NCBI RefSeq assembly: GCF_030936135.1
Contig: NC_082595.1
Location: 76,914,135-76,978,134, forward strand
DNA from: Gavia stellata
Lineage: Eukaryota; Chordata; Aves; Gaviiformes; Gaviidae
Direction: 5' to 3'
DNA length: 64,000 bases
Under the pieces are notes generated by a model, which had not been told where the DNA came from, did no database searches, and saw nothing but the letters and a program-made list of their open reading frames with translations. The position numbers and the translations under genes were made by a program. Below are positions 37,215-49,500 of this stretch, piece after piece (position 1 is the stretch's first letter; every line of letters begins with the position of its first letter).

Positions 37215-39684
37215 GTGGGATAATGAAGATGCTGGCCTTGGCAGCTGAATTCATGTTAAAATGGAAAAATAACTCTGTACTTCATTCGTAGATCTGCAAA
37301 GCCAAAAAGATCTCTGGTATCACCTGGGCAGCGAGATGTACGTCAGAACAGGTTGCTGGGAGGATGCAACAAAGAGTTTAAATAGATATTGTCAGGCAGA
37401 GAACACAGCAGTTAAGGAGATTGCTGAGAAATTTAAGTACCAGTTCTGCAAAAAATGTGAATGTTAAGAAAATGTTTTCATACTGAAGCTGAACAAACCA
37501 ATCAACGCTGATTTTGTGCAAGAGGTTTCCCATGCAGGGGATGCTCAGTTGCCCAATACACTCCATCTCCCAAAGGATAATTCTGTTTTCCCTCTCCTCC
37601 ATGGTGCTTAATGACACTTGCTATACTGCTTATGAGACATGCTGTGCAGCATTTCTCCATTAACAAATCAAAAGACACCACATTTCATTTTTTTTCCTTT
37701 AAAATTTAATTTACACATTTAGTATGGTATAAGAAATCCTTCTTTGTTAAGGTCAGCAACTCCCCAGTCAGCCTTAATAAAACACTTCCCTTAGCCTTCC
37801 TGGATAACGTTGTGCCTCATTGTTCCCCCTGCCATTACTTCAGACTGCAAACCATTGCTCAGGTTACCTGAGGCAAACCAGTCCCATCTTTGTGTCCAGT
37901 CAGCATTTCCCTTTTAGCCTCACCCTTAGTCTCCCTGCTCATGATTATTCTTGATCAGTTGATAACAACTGACAAATGAAAACATTTTAAGGGCTGAAGC
38001 ATGTCTCACTGGAGTCCTGCTTTCTTTATAATTATCCATCTATAGAACAAAACCAAGCAAATCTCCCACTGCAGTCCCATCATTTGAACATTCAAATGTC
38101 TGGAAGTAAGCCACGAACATGCCTAGCCAGGTCCATATAGAAATGGCATAATCTATATTCTCTCCCCTCTCCTGCTATTGCCCCCTAACGCTCGACAAAA
38201 TAGGCACAAGAGAAGTGAACAGCAAGTTAATCAAGTTTCTCTGGTTTAGTAAATGCGGAGTCACGTTTTACTTATCACCCAGTTACAGAAGTGTTAAACA
38301 GGAATGTGGGACACCTGTGTCCCTGAAATCCCTGATTTTCATCCTTGTTGATAAAAAAAGAGAAACACGGCACAAGGCACAGCCCAAGCCTAGCCTCCCC
38401 AGCCGGGACACCTCCCAGGTTTCTCATCTCAGAGCTCTGGCTCCAGAGCAAAGCCTGCACTCACCCATCCTGCCACCTGCAATGCTTAAGCAGCACCAGC
38501 CCATGCAACCTGGGGACTTTATAAAAACTGAGCGCACTGGCAACCCAGCCTCCTTGGGAGCAACTGCAGGCTTCCACTCACCTCTGCTGAAGAAGAAGGG
38601 AAGAGATTCTGTGTGTAGGCATCTCCACGGTCCATGAGCTCATCCAGTCACCTCTCACATCACTGTCAGGGAAATACGCTGGCACCAAACATGCAGAAAT
38701 GAAAGCAAAACCCTTTCCCTGCTGGACCAATCAAGTCTGACAATTGTCTTGTGGTGGATGCCGGAGAGATTCTGAATGTTTTGGCAGAAACGCAGGCTTT
38801 TTCTAGGTGAGAATCTGCCTACATAGAATTTATGCAAACATTTCCTCACTTGGTCTGTAACCACCCCTTCGCAGCTAAGCAGTTCAGCGTTATCGCCAAT
38901 TCTTTACATAGGTTTGAGTTTAAAATACTACCACAACCTAAAATAAGAGGAATTTCAATTGCAGTGCTCTCTGAAATGAAAGAGGTGGAAGCCAGTTTGA
39001 CAATTTAAGCTGATAGCTGAGATGATACTGCCTCGCCAGCAATTTTGGCACCTGGCCTAGGGAGGAAGTAACGAGAGGAAGGGAAGGGACAAAGAGAAGG
39101 AAGGAATAAAGGAGGGTGAGAGTGATCCAGTCCACTTAATATAATGACATATATTCCCTATAAAGGGAGCTTTATAGTCAGTGGAAAGAGAGACGTGCTT
39201 TTCAAACGCTACAGAGGGCATTCTCATCCACCAAACACGAGGCATCTCTTTCTCTTCACTGAGAGCACAGGGGACTCGGGTGTTTTCAGGGAGTGATGAA
39301 GCCCACTAAAATGAATTGCCTGTCTTCCTCAGAGAGTACAAAGAGATAGTGGAAAATATCAGATACTTTCACTCACTTGGAGTATGGTCCACCTGACGCT
39401 CTTCTGAGAACGGTCACCCACTGGAGCAGAGCATACTGTTGAGGGATCACAAAACTTGACTTTGGTCAGGGGGAGAAATTGGGTCCCAGGCCAGAGTTGC
39501 AAGAAAGCACTGGAGGGGACACTGATTTACATCTACTCAGAACAGACACTTCAGAGTAGCCTATACAAGTAACAGGCTAAATTATTCAAAACAACCGGTC
39601 TATGGGAGTGGCTGGCAGGTGAGAAATTGTAGGTAATAGCAGTTATAAATAGGACAGTGAGACCAGAATGATGATGCTCTGGGG

Positions 39685-39701
39685 AAAAAAAAAAAAAAAA
39701 A
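39685..39701 (+). repeat. A17 homopolymer
   Basis: A run of 17 A. I looked for a retroposed gene copy ending here and saw none. Similar runs occur at 21,730-21,745 (A16) and, as T, at 51,063-51,079 and 27,526-27,539. Confidence 0.85.
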
Positions 39702-42700
39702 GACGACCGATCAGAGTTGGGGAGTCCCAGGTTGCAGCCCTGAGCTTCCAGCTGAAGCAATAACATTGCCAGCCACACTGGGAGAGGTACCCAGCTGTAC
39801 AACTGATACGGCTGCTCAGAGAGAGAACGTGATCAAAAGCATTATATCTAGCATGATAAAAACAATCAAGCCTGCAGGTCAGAAATGTAATGAAGGATAG
39901 TATGTGTTGAGCCAGAAATTACTACCTTGTCTGGCAGCCGATGTAAAGGGTGGGTCATAAGTCTACATGCAGGCAAGGTAAAAGTCAGGTAGGAAATAGG
40001 TATTTCTGCATCCACACCTGCACTGAAAGCACCAGTGTCTCAAAATTGATTCGCCATCCAGGCAGGTATACAAAATGCCTAAACAAAGGATTCCTGAGCC
40101 CTCTGCAAGCACAAGAGAACAACATTAGCATCAGCAAACCATCTCTCGTGGGTGCAGGTACAAAGTGCTGAATTAGGCAATGGAGACAACTGTCTTGAAA
40201 AGCCCCAAAACATCATCTCAAACTGAAGCAGAAGCTGTGCTCTCAGACTGAAAGAAGTATTCTGCTGCAGGGAAGGGTGTGCAGGGGTATCAAGCATTCA
40301 GAAAGATACTAAGGCATTACACTTGTAGGCATTGCTGGGCTGCCTAAGTATCACATGAATATAGCTGAAGCAAGAACATTACAAAAGTTGAAGTACATGG
40401 AAGTGTATGAAAGCCAGCACACTTCACATCAGTATTTAGCTCACAGTTGCACCAAATCTGGCAGCACATTATGGAAAATCTAGAATGCCGGGCAGCATTA
40501 CTGTTCCCAACAAGGAGCTTTGCCATATTGTACTGGATATGTCAAACTCTCCCCTCAGTGCAAACAGCCCTGTAGAATCAAATGGGAAAGCAGAAAAATA
40601 TTCCCAGAAAAGACCGTATTTGAAAATGCATGAAGCAACATTTGTCTGAAGCCAAGGGAAACATTTTGTCAGAGAACCCAAACTGGCCAATATAAAGAAC
40701 TATTAATAACTGCAAAACATGTCATTTAGAAAGCTAAATAAGAATCGCTTGTGGATTATACTATCAAGACAGACATATTCAGGGCCAACACGGCAAACAG
40801 GAATCATTTGCAACTGATCCACAGGATGATGGGGATGGGTAGAGCCCAGCAGTAGTTCCAGATTTATTATCCTCTGTTGACATAGACTTCTCATTTCCAA
40901 TATGCAGGAATTAGAGATGGAACAGAAGGCACTGAAGCTCCTTTGGCCAAGCCGTAAAGATTGCCAAGCACCAGCTGTGGTCTGGTCTTCCAGTCCTTTG
41001 AACAAATGGCTGCAGCTAATGCAGCAAGTCATCCCGGTATGCAGAGCTTTCTCTGTGACCAAGTGGTGATGTGTCCCTTCTGGAATTGAAATGGCCCAAA
41101 AGAAACTGGCCTGTGGGAGAAAGGATCATATGTAATCTCTAAGGAAAGAGGTTTTGCTTGTCAGCTACTTCAAATGTCATGTATTCAGACAAGGTATGTG
41201 ATAACATAGAGCGTATCTTTCAAACCACCAGTTTTCTTCAGTAATGGCGGGGTTTCCCTTTGTGATATCAGACATGCTGCAGCTCCTGTGCAGGGGGGGT
41301 AATTGCACTTGATTGATAGAAAGACCATGGATAAAGGCTTGATTCTTCTGGAATGGCCGTGGCAGTCTCTCTCTGTTCTTCTCCCTCACATTTATTCAGG
41401 ATTCTAATCCTGGGAAATGTCTGTTTGCCTAGTGGGTGCTGGTTAAAAAAGAAATATATATGCATGTTAAATACCATGCACTTCAGTGCCACAACAAAAA
41501 AAACCCCAAAACTTCAAAAGGCAAACTCGGTGAAGGCAAGCTGTCCACAGAAACGTGCCATGCCACTGCAGGCCTCCGTGCCTCTGTGGACTGGAGTAAA
41601 CGATGCAGTTTGCAGTGACTTCCTCTGCTGCCTTTGTCGTTACTGTCTTTTCTGGTAATTTCTCTCTGACACTTTTTAAGAAGAATTAATCTCCCTGAGC
41701 ACCTTCCCTTGTTTTTACAAATGCAGATCTTCAGATTCCATTTAAGCAAGTTGTCTGTGCACCGTGCAGAAGACAGTCGATAAGTTCTGTATCGTTACGG
41801 TAATTTGAATCACTGTAGACTAGTGATTTAAGATTTTAATGTAATCCTCTACACACCTACAATCAGCAAATGCACATTTAGAAATAAAAATTGTTTCAAA
41901 GTGCCACCAACTGTTGTTTTTGCAAACTGCAGTTCAAAGAATGCATTTTTTAAGTGCTTCTACTGGATACTGTAACATTTTCTGGTGTAGCACACAACTT
42001 ACAAGAACAAGCCTACATTACCCTTTTCCCAAGCTAGACAAGCAGCACATTCCGTTATAATATCTCCCCTATGGCTACGTTTTGAAGGCAACATAATACA
42101 GTACACCAAGCATGCCTTTTCTGTTGTTTGTAGAATATTTTTTTCAGATTTGTGTGTTTTAATGACAAGCTGATTTCCAAAACTTTCAAGAAACCTCCAA
42201 AATTATCTGAGACAACCAAGCACTAGAAGTTTGATTTGCTTTTTAAATATGTCTCCTATTAATGATGGGTGAGTTCCTAAGCATTAAGTATGTGCTGAAA
42301 ACACCGTGCTCCGGTGCTCTACTTTCACCTTCTCCAGACTTTAATTTTCACTCTTCTCAAACTTTTCTTTCCTCAGTTCCCTCACATCTGCATTTTGATT
42401 TCTCCTGAATCAAGCTGGACTCCCCACCAGAAGAAACTCTTCTATGATCCATTGACAGTGAGGAAAGAAACAGGATCACAAAGTTTACCAGAAAGGCATA
42501 ATGGTACCCATCTGTTAGTGCCATGAACAGAGTAAATAATCACAGAAGTTTGTCAGTCTGCACTGCACGTTAGTAATACAGCGTGAGACAGTCTTCCAGA
42601 AGACTGAATGGTTACAACTCCTGGTGAGCCGATCTCCATAAATAGCAGCTCTACATCAATTCTGTTTGCTTGCTGTGATCATATGAAATGCATCAACTGT

Positions 42701-43812
42701 TGAATAAATCAATGTGACCCCAAAGATTCCTTGGCTTAACATCTTATTATTTTGTGGCTGTAGGCTGATTAGGCATTTAAATAATTTTCTGTGATAGCAC
42801 CTGCATTATTTGAATGTGCCAGATTGTGAACACAAACCTTTAGATTTCTCCAGTGCTTTATTTGCCAGCAATAACAATAATTAAAGTAACAACATCCCTC
42901 CCGTGCTTTTGTTGATACCATTTATTCTTTTCCAGAGAGGACAAAGTAGGTATTTTACTGGTTTGAAATGAAATGTGTTCTGCAACGTCTGACTTATTCA
43001 GCTATCGACTGGTGGGAGCATTCATTTCGGAGAACAGTAAGTTACTCCAACGTTCTCAGTCCAAATTGATCCAGCAGAATGAGACTCCCTTTGAAGTCTG
43101 AATTCCTCCACAATTTTTCTTTCAAAACTGCAGCTCTGCCCACCCTGTAGATGTAGTGGGTAATCAGTGCTGATTGATTTCTGAGTGTGTGGATGGAAGA
43201 ACAGGGAGAGAAACGACGCAGTGACAAGAGAGGGTGCAACATTCAAGAACATCGTAGGCATGTGCTAAGGAGACCTTTCACAAAAGCAATAGAGTGACTG
43301 CAAAAAAGCCAGTGAGGAAAAAGAATGAAAGATACAGCTGAAAGGTGAAACAAGGAGATTCTAGCTCAGAGGAAACTGTGGGTGCGACGACTGGGGGGGT
43401 GGGAGGAGTTTTCAGCAAAACATCACATGGTTAAATGGAGGAGATAAAGGAGAAGAGGGTGCAGATTTGCAGACGTTCCTAATCACATGGAAAGAAATCT
43501 GCACACTTTTCTGTTCTGAGAGACCAGGATTCCAAGGCAGCACATATTGACAAAACACTAGACGTCTGAGCTGTGTGCCAGTTCCTTTTTCTTAAAAAAA
43601 GTTTCAAAGGAAACAAATTAATAGTTTGATTAAGAAAAGCACTGACTTACAATGCCCACAATTTTTCTTATAAGGTGAATTCTGATTTTTATGATTATCT
43701 CAAAGATTTGAAATATTTTCTGATTGTTTCAAAGGAATAGAAATATCCAGATCCTCAAAGCTGCCACTGCCTTATTGGTAGCTGGCTTTATCACTGAACT
43801 TCGTGGTATAAG

Positions 43813-43836
43813 AAAAACAAAACAAAACAAAACAAA
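43813..43836 (+). repeat. (CAAAA)n microsatellite
   Basis: Four AAAAC pentamers in tandem. No association with a LINE tail or gene was seen. Confidence 0.85.
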
Positions 43837-45947
43837 TCACAGTAAGAAATGCCTTTATTTCCATTCACTGTTTTACAAGTAACCATGTTATTATCGGCTA
43901 GATAAATCTCAAGTGCTGTGCAATATGACTTCCTACTTTTGACTGGTCTTACAGGCGTAGTTCTGACTCTGTAACATCCATGATTGCCATCACCACATAA
44001 AAGTATTACATTAAATAAAAATAAGGCTGGATTTTGCAACTGGCATTGCAAAACCAATGGAGAACAGAATGAATATTGGCAAACAAAACAAAATCTTGAT
44101 AATTTGCAGGGTAAAATATCAGGTTTCTATGGCCCACACTAGTGAGGTTCTGCAGTTTTGTTTTCCTTTCCAGTTTAGATCTAGGAAAACCTAATTGTGA
44201 TTCATTAAATGACTCTTCTGGTGGCAACTTAGGTGACAACAAATAAAGTGTATATCCTTTTCCTTAATGAGTAGTAAATCTAAATTTTGTAGAGCTGCGG
44301 CCAAAACCTACTGCCCATAATTAACATTGGTTTATAAAAAATATATCTTTTCAATTTTCCTTGTTTTCTAATAATTGCTTCAGCATCCTTTCCCCACAGT
44401 GCTTTCAAGATGGGTATGTCTCACCATTTCATTAACACAGGGTTGAACAGCAGCACTTCCTTTTGTAACAAATTAGCATTACTGTAGTGTGCAATATGGT
44501 CTGGAATCTCATTTACATTAGGAGCCTTTCTACCATTCTGGCAAAAGAGACATTTTTATTGGGAAAATGTAATGTATGCTGCAAATAGTTAGTTGCAGAG
44601 GCAGCTAGGCTGAGGCAACCTCCCTGTTTTTTACTGCAGCAGAGACACACGTGTAGCACCAAATCCTCTATCCTGCCCTGGCACAGGCTGTGATGCTTTT
44701 AACAGCACTCATCAGCACAGACCAGGCTCTCTGCATATATCGATGGCTGAATGTTGACCCCCAAATTCCTCTTATCAGAGGGAGATTGTGAGTATTTTTA
44801 TTCTCATTAATGAGGGACCAGACAGGGTGAACAGGTTTGGGATTTCGCTGAGACTCCCATACCACAAAAACACATTTTGCACTGTACAGTCATGTCACCC
44901 ATCAGAGAGGTGGTTATCAGAGAGAAGCTGAACTCAAATGTGTTACTACAGGCTAATTTCCAAGCTTACCGAAGACTCGAATTTCTGACTTGTCTGCAAC
45001 AAATGAAGTAATGCCCTATTATTTCATCGCTCTGATTGTTACAAACCCACTTCTACTGAAGTGGTCAGGTGTCCTTTAAACGCAATATTAATCTCAAACT
45101 ACAAACCTCTTCATTTAACATTCCTCATGGCTATTTGAGGAGCAAATAAATATCCTTCTGCTTTTCAGAAAAATGCCTCTGCAATTGGACCTCTTATTAA
45201 ATCCGTAGATTAGTAAGAGCTATCCTGTCATACAAATACTCTATTAGCATGAAACAAAAGTTAGAAAAAAAGCCACTGAGTGTTCCTGCTGAAAGAAAAT
45301 TCTTATGAAGATCATAGGATCCACAGGGTTTGCCTAGCACAAAAGCAATCTTTGTCGAGTTGTACTGGATACCTAATAGGAACAATAATAATAGTAACAG
45401 AATTGTAACACTTTATTTTCATATGTGCTAAAGCAAAACTTTCCCTTGATCAATAATCAAAACAGATTTGCTCTGGTCCATCAATTTTACTTTCTAGCAC
45501 ATTGTATCCCCCCTTTAACCGCACTCAGACCAGTGAAATGCTGCTGTTTCCTGTTCTCCGCTGGGCTTTTCCACATTCCTGGCAATCCCTCGTATCTCTT
45601 ACTTCATTAGTCTGATCCCTATTCTGTCTAATTCCTGTGATTTTACAGCAGTTCACTCTGAAAGCCAAACAACACGCTGCCAGAATCAGGTCACCCTTAT
45701 TTTGTTAACACATGGTGCTGGCCAGTGGCACGACATGGCAGGATCCAAATCCTGCGGGGATTTTAACCCAAATGGTGATTCTCCCCACTCCCACCCATAC
45801 GCAATACTTAAAGTGGCAAGCCTATATTAAGGCCCAAAAAATCTTTATTGCCTTGATAGCTAAAGCTACCTTTCCAAAACTCGGTCATTACTATTTATTA
45901 ATCCCTTGTGGCTATGTCCAGAAGTCCTGCTACATTAATGCAAAGAA

Positions 45948-46050
45948 CCATAGAAATGCTGGCTGGAGAAGGATCCTCTGGAAGTCGTCCAGCCTGACCT
46001 CCCCTGGGGAGCAGACCTGTGCCAGCGCTTGATCAGGTCAGCCTGTGGCT
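45948..46050 (-). mobile_element. Decayed CR1-like 3' end
   Basis: ACCATAGAAATGCTGGCTGGAGAAGG, then CTCTGGAAGTCGTCCAGCCTGACCTCCC, GCAGACCTGTGCCAGC and TTGATCAGGTCAGCC follow, in order, the 3' untranslated end of avian CR1 (ATAGAAT - GGTTGGAAGGGACCTCTGGAGGTCATCCAGTCC - AGCAGG - GATCAGGTTGCTC) with many substitutions. Orientation matches the other CR1 copies. It is short and old; edges are approximate. Confidence 0.45.
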
Positions 46051-46404
46051 TTGCCTCGCCAATGCAGCAGAGGCAGAGGCAGCTCCTCTTTGAAATTGCC
46101 CCCTACCTTGCTTCCACTGATGAGTTTATTAAACGGTAGAGTACATCTGCAATTTACTAGTGAACGGCTATGTTACATATGTATATTTTAAAATAAAATG
46201 TGCGGCTCTGATTTTATACTGGTCTGTTTTGTGTTTCTCCTAGAAGTAAGACAGCTTGAGAGCTTCACTATTCTCAAGGGAAACTAAAGAGTTTTCCAAA
46301 TGTGTTGTAAGAAACTTCCTGACTGCCATTTCCCATTACTTCTTATACTAACCACCATAATAATGAACAATAGATTCTGCCCTTCCTTTTTGAGATTGCC
46401 TTTC

Positions 46405-46552
46405 ACATATATTTTTACACGTACGCATATACACATATACATGTATACATATTATATCACATATATAATTCAATTATATATCTATCTATATACAAAATCT
46501 ATGTATAATGGTATATATGTATATCATATAGATCTGATATCTATCTATCTTT
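46405..46552 (+). repeat. AT-rich simple repeat with ATAC/TATC tetramers
   Basis: About 150 bases of alternating TA/CA dinucleotides with embedded CTAT tetramers near 46,480-46,490 and 46,538-46,551. The composition is nearly all A, T and C. It is an imperfect, diverged microsatellite. The 89-codon frame at 46,300-46,569 reads through it and is an artefact. Confidence 0.85.
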
Positions 46553-49500
46553 CAGTCTTCTTACACTAACTTCAAGTAAGGTAAGGAAAACAACTTAGGA
46601 GAATGGTATAGGAAGAACTAATGAGACCATTAAGTCAAATATCACAAAAAGGAGGAATGGGAATGTAAAGAGCTGAAGACAGCAAGTCTGTTTTACCTGT
46701 GGAAAGAGGTTAAGAAGGAAGCTTGATTGCAGGCTATTTAATTGCAGGCTACAGATAATTATATTGGCAGAATTCATTTGATGCCAGGTACTCTTTAATT
46801 GAACAGACAAAAACATGCAAGGACCAACTGCTGAACACTGAAATCATCCAAGTTCATGTTAAAAAGAAGATGGAAAATTTTATCAGAGGAAGCTCTTCAC
46901 CAGTGGAGTAGATTGAAAAGGGATGTGGGAGAATGAGTTGGGATGGGTCAGCACCTCTCTCTTGTGTCCCTGAGGATTTGTCTGCTTTTCTTCCAGCTAT
47001 CTCAGCTCTGCTGATAAACTATATTGCCTGTCTCCCTCCTCCATGGCCTGATTCTCACACCAGTCACTAACTCTTAAGTCAGAATAGGGTTGGTGAAACT
47101 GTGTGGCCTGTGGTTATGGCAGAAACCCCTCATACTCCTTGGGCCTTTAAAAATCTGTTACTTGACCATGGGTTGCAAGAAGCCTCAAATGGGTAGATAT
47201 ATTTCCCCAACTTTTATATTGTTTCACTGTATAGACAGCTCCTATTTCTTAGAACAGGTTGTAGATACACTCAGTCTGCCATTCTGTTATATCATCCCAC
47301 TACATTAGCATTATATTGCTTTTCCCAGGACTCTTTGCCACTGTGATTGTTCACTTCTCAACAAATTACATTTAATACTTACTTTATTAATATTGTCTGC
47401 ATCAATCTCGGAATATTTTACAATCAAGAGAAGGATTCTCTCCTTGAAGAATCATGTTTACTTATGCTTTTGATTTCTGCTATATATTTATGACAACATT
47501 TAACCATGGTGACCTTTGTATTATCTGAGTGAAGGAACTTACATCCCTAGCAGCCCCTCTGCTCTCTCATCTTTGATCATGGATAAATAGGGAAGGATGG
47601 TATCATATGAGTACCTAACCATTTTCTTTCTCCTGTGTATGCATTATGGTTACGGATAAACGTTAGATGTGTTGGTCAAGCACTTGGTCTTTATCCAAAC
47701 CTCTTCAAGAATAATTTCCACTAGCCCAGTTATGTATGACTTCCAGTATTAGTCTTTTTTTTTCACATTGGTTACATCAGTTCCTAACAATCTCATCCCA
47801 TGTGGTGCCACATTCAGTTTGACTCCAGCCTAAAACAATTGTCTGTCAAGATATTGCCATTATCTTAAACTTTTTTCTGCTTGCAATAGGTGGGTGCTCG
47901 AATTCTTTAAAAAGCTTCAAATATTAAAAAAATGCTATCCAGTATGTAAGTAGTGCAGGTGGAATTTAACTGCAAATGTACTCAGTTGCGTTACTTAAAT
48001 GATTGCAACATTTTGTCCTTATTTTGTCAAAATTGGTTTTTGGTCCCTGAGATAATTTGCTGTTCATTTTCTGTACTTTCACATTCCTGGCTTTCAGAGT
48101 AACCCACACAAACTTCTCCTACAGAGATACATCCATTTGCAAATTCACTTCCATCTGAATATTGTATAATTTAGTGAGGCTACTGCTTGTGTAATCTACT
48201 ACTGTCAAGATGCAAAGACTTACATTATCTTAAACAGTTGAATAAATATCCTCAAATTCCTCTATTTCTTCCCTTGCATCTGGCTGTGCCCACCAAGTGT
48301 TCTTTAAATTACAGGGCATAGAATTGCGCCCTTTAAGCTTTAAATATATCAAAATGTAGAAACTTCACCAAAAGGGCCCTAGAACTGTTTCATCCAGTCC
48401 TCCATTTTCAAGGTCACATTAAGCAGGATTATAATTAGACATCCAAGTAATTAGTTTCTTCATTTCTCTGGTTTTGTGTCTTTGGTAAATCTGATAGGTA
48501 ATTCAATGGAAACTGCTGATACATCAATGAAAGTCAAAGGGGTTGAAAAACAGCAGTCTGACCCTTGTAAATGAAAGCAGAATTGGGTCCAGAAAAAGGA
48601 GTGAAGTACCGAGAAGACAGCAGGTGATTTTGAAGTATGCTTAAAATCTCCAAAACAAGCTTAAAGGACTCCCTCCATGAAGGAAAGGAGGATATCTAAA
48701 CATGCTCTAATAGTTTTCATGTAACAAATCCAAGAAAGGGCGCACACACGATCGTCAGCTCCAAGATATATCTCTCTTCATACTGTTTCAGCCAGATAAT
48801 ATTAGGCTGTCAACATCTGACTGACCCATGTTTCACTGTTCCTCGGAGAACGATGTCTCAGAGGACTTTGTGTTCTTAATGGCAATCAAAATGGCAAAGA
48901 CTGAACAATGCTACCGAAACGGTGGTTTTTGAAAAGGGAACTACTAAAATCTTACAGCTCTCTTTGAGAACATGAAACAAAAAACTCTTTTTGCAGGAAC
49001 TGACAAACTGTCCCTAACAGAGGAAATGAGCACTGATGACACCTTACCAGATTGATATTGAATCAAGTAGAAAAGCAACCTGCATTACTGGATTTGCCAC
49101 CACTGGTCCAAAGGCCATTAATAGGCCAGCACAGTGGAAGACAAGAGTAAATTAACATCTAATGTTACATATAGTACTCAGCCAGTGAGAAAGTCTGCCT
49201 TTCTGAGGCAAGAAATATACCCCTAATGAAAGAGATTTCCTAGAATAAATGCCAAGATTTGCACCACAACCAAAGGAGAGGTCACTGAGATTAGAGATCC
49301 TGTCTGCCATACCCAGGTGCCTAAAGTTTTATTTTAAGTGTATCCACTTTGGACAGAGGTTAGGCAGGATCACTTAGGATGAAACCCCCAGTTCTTATAA
49401 TCAAAGTTTAAGTGGGAAGTTCTCATCTGGGGAGACTTTGGAGAACTTGATCTCTTAGGACAGATAAGGAGCAGATGCAGAAGGGAAAGGGTAATCATGC

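Larger units (their letters stand above)
24488..45947. other. Long AT-rich noncoding stretch
   Basis: About 21 kb without a recognisable gene. Slightly GC-richer pockets occur at about 31,000-31,600, 32,000-32,420 and 38,370-38,640. The longest frames (145, 140 and 128 codons) show no domain, signal peptide with plausible context, or family similarity. Short repeats and the 37.1 kb palindromes are listed separately. Confidence 0.65.

Noticed and set aside
39685..39701. A17 run as the tail of a processed pseudogene
   Set aside because: The preceding sequence shows no recognisable gene, no poly(A) signal in the right place, and no flanking duplication.
42589..42606. CAGTCTTC / GAAGACTG 8-bp inverted repeat
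   Set aside because: Too short to distinguish from chance and with no supporting context.
45712..46032. 106-codon plus-strand frame
   Set aside because: Its 3' end is antisense CR1-like sequence and the rest shows no family resemblance.
48360..48450. Possible decayed CR1 3' end (CATCCAGTCC followed by AAGGTCACATTAAGCAGG)
   Set aside because: Only a short core fits and the order of flanking blocks is not convincing; too weak to annotate.
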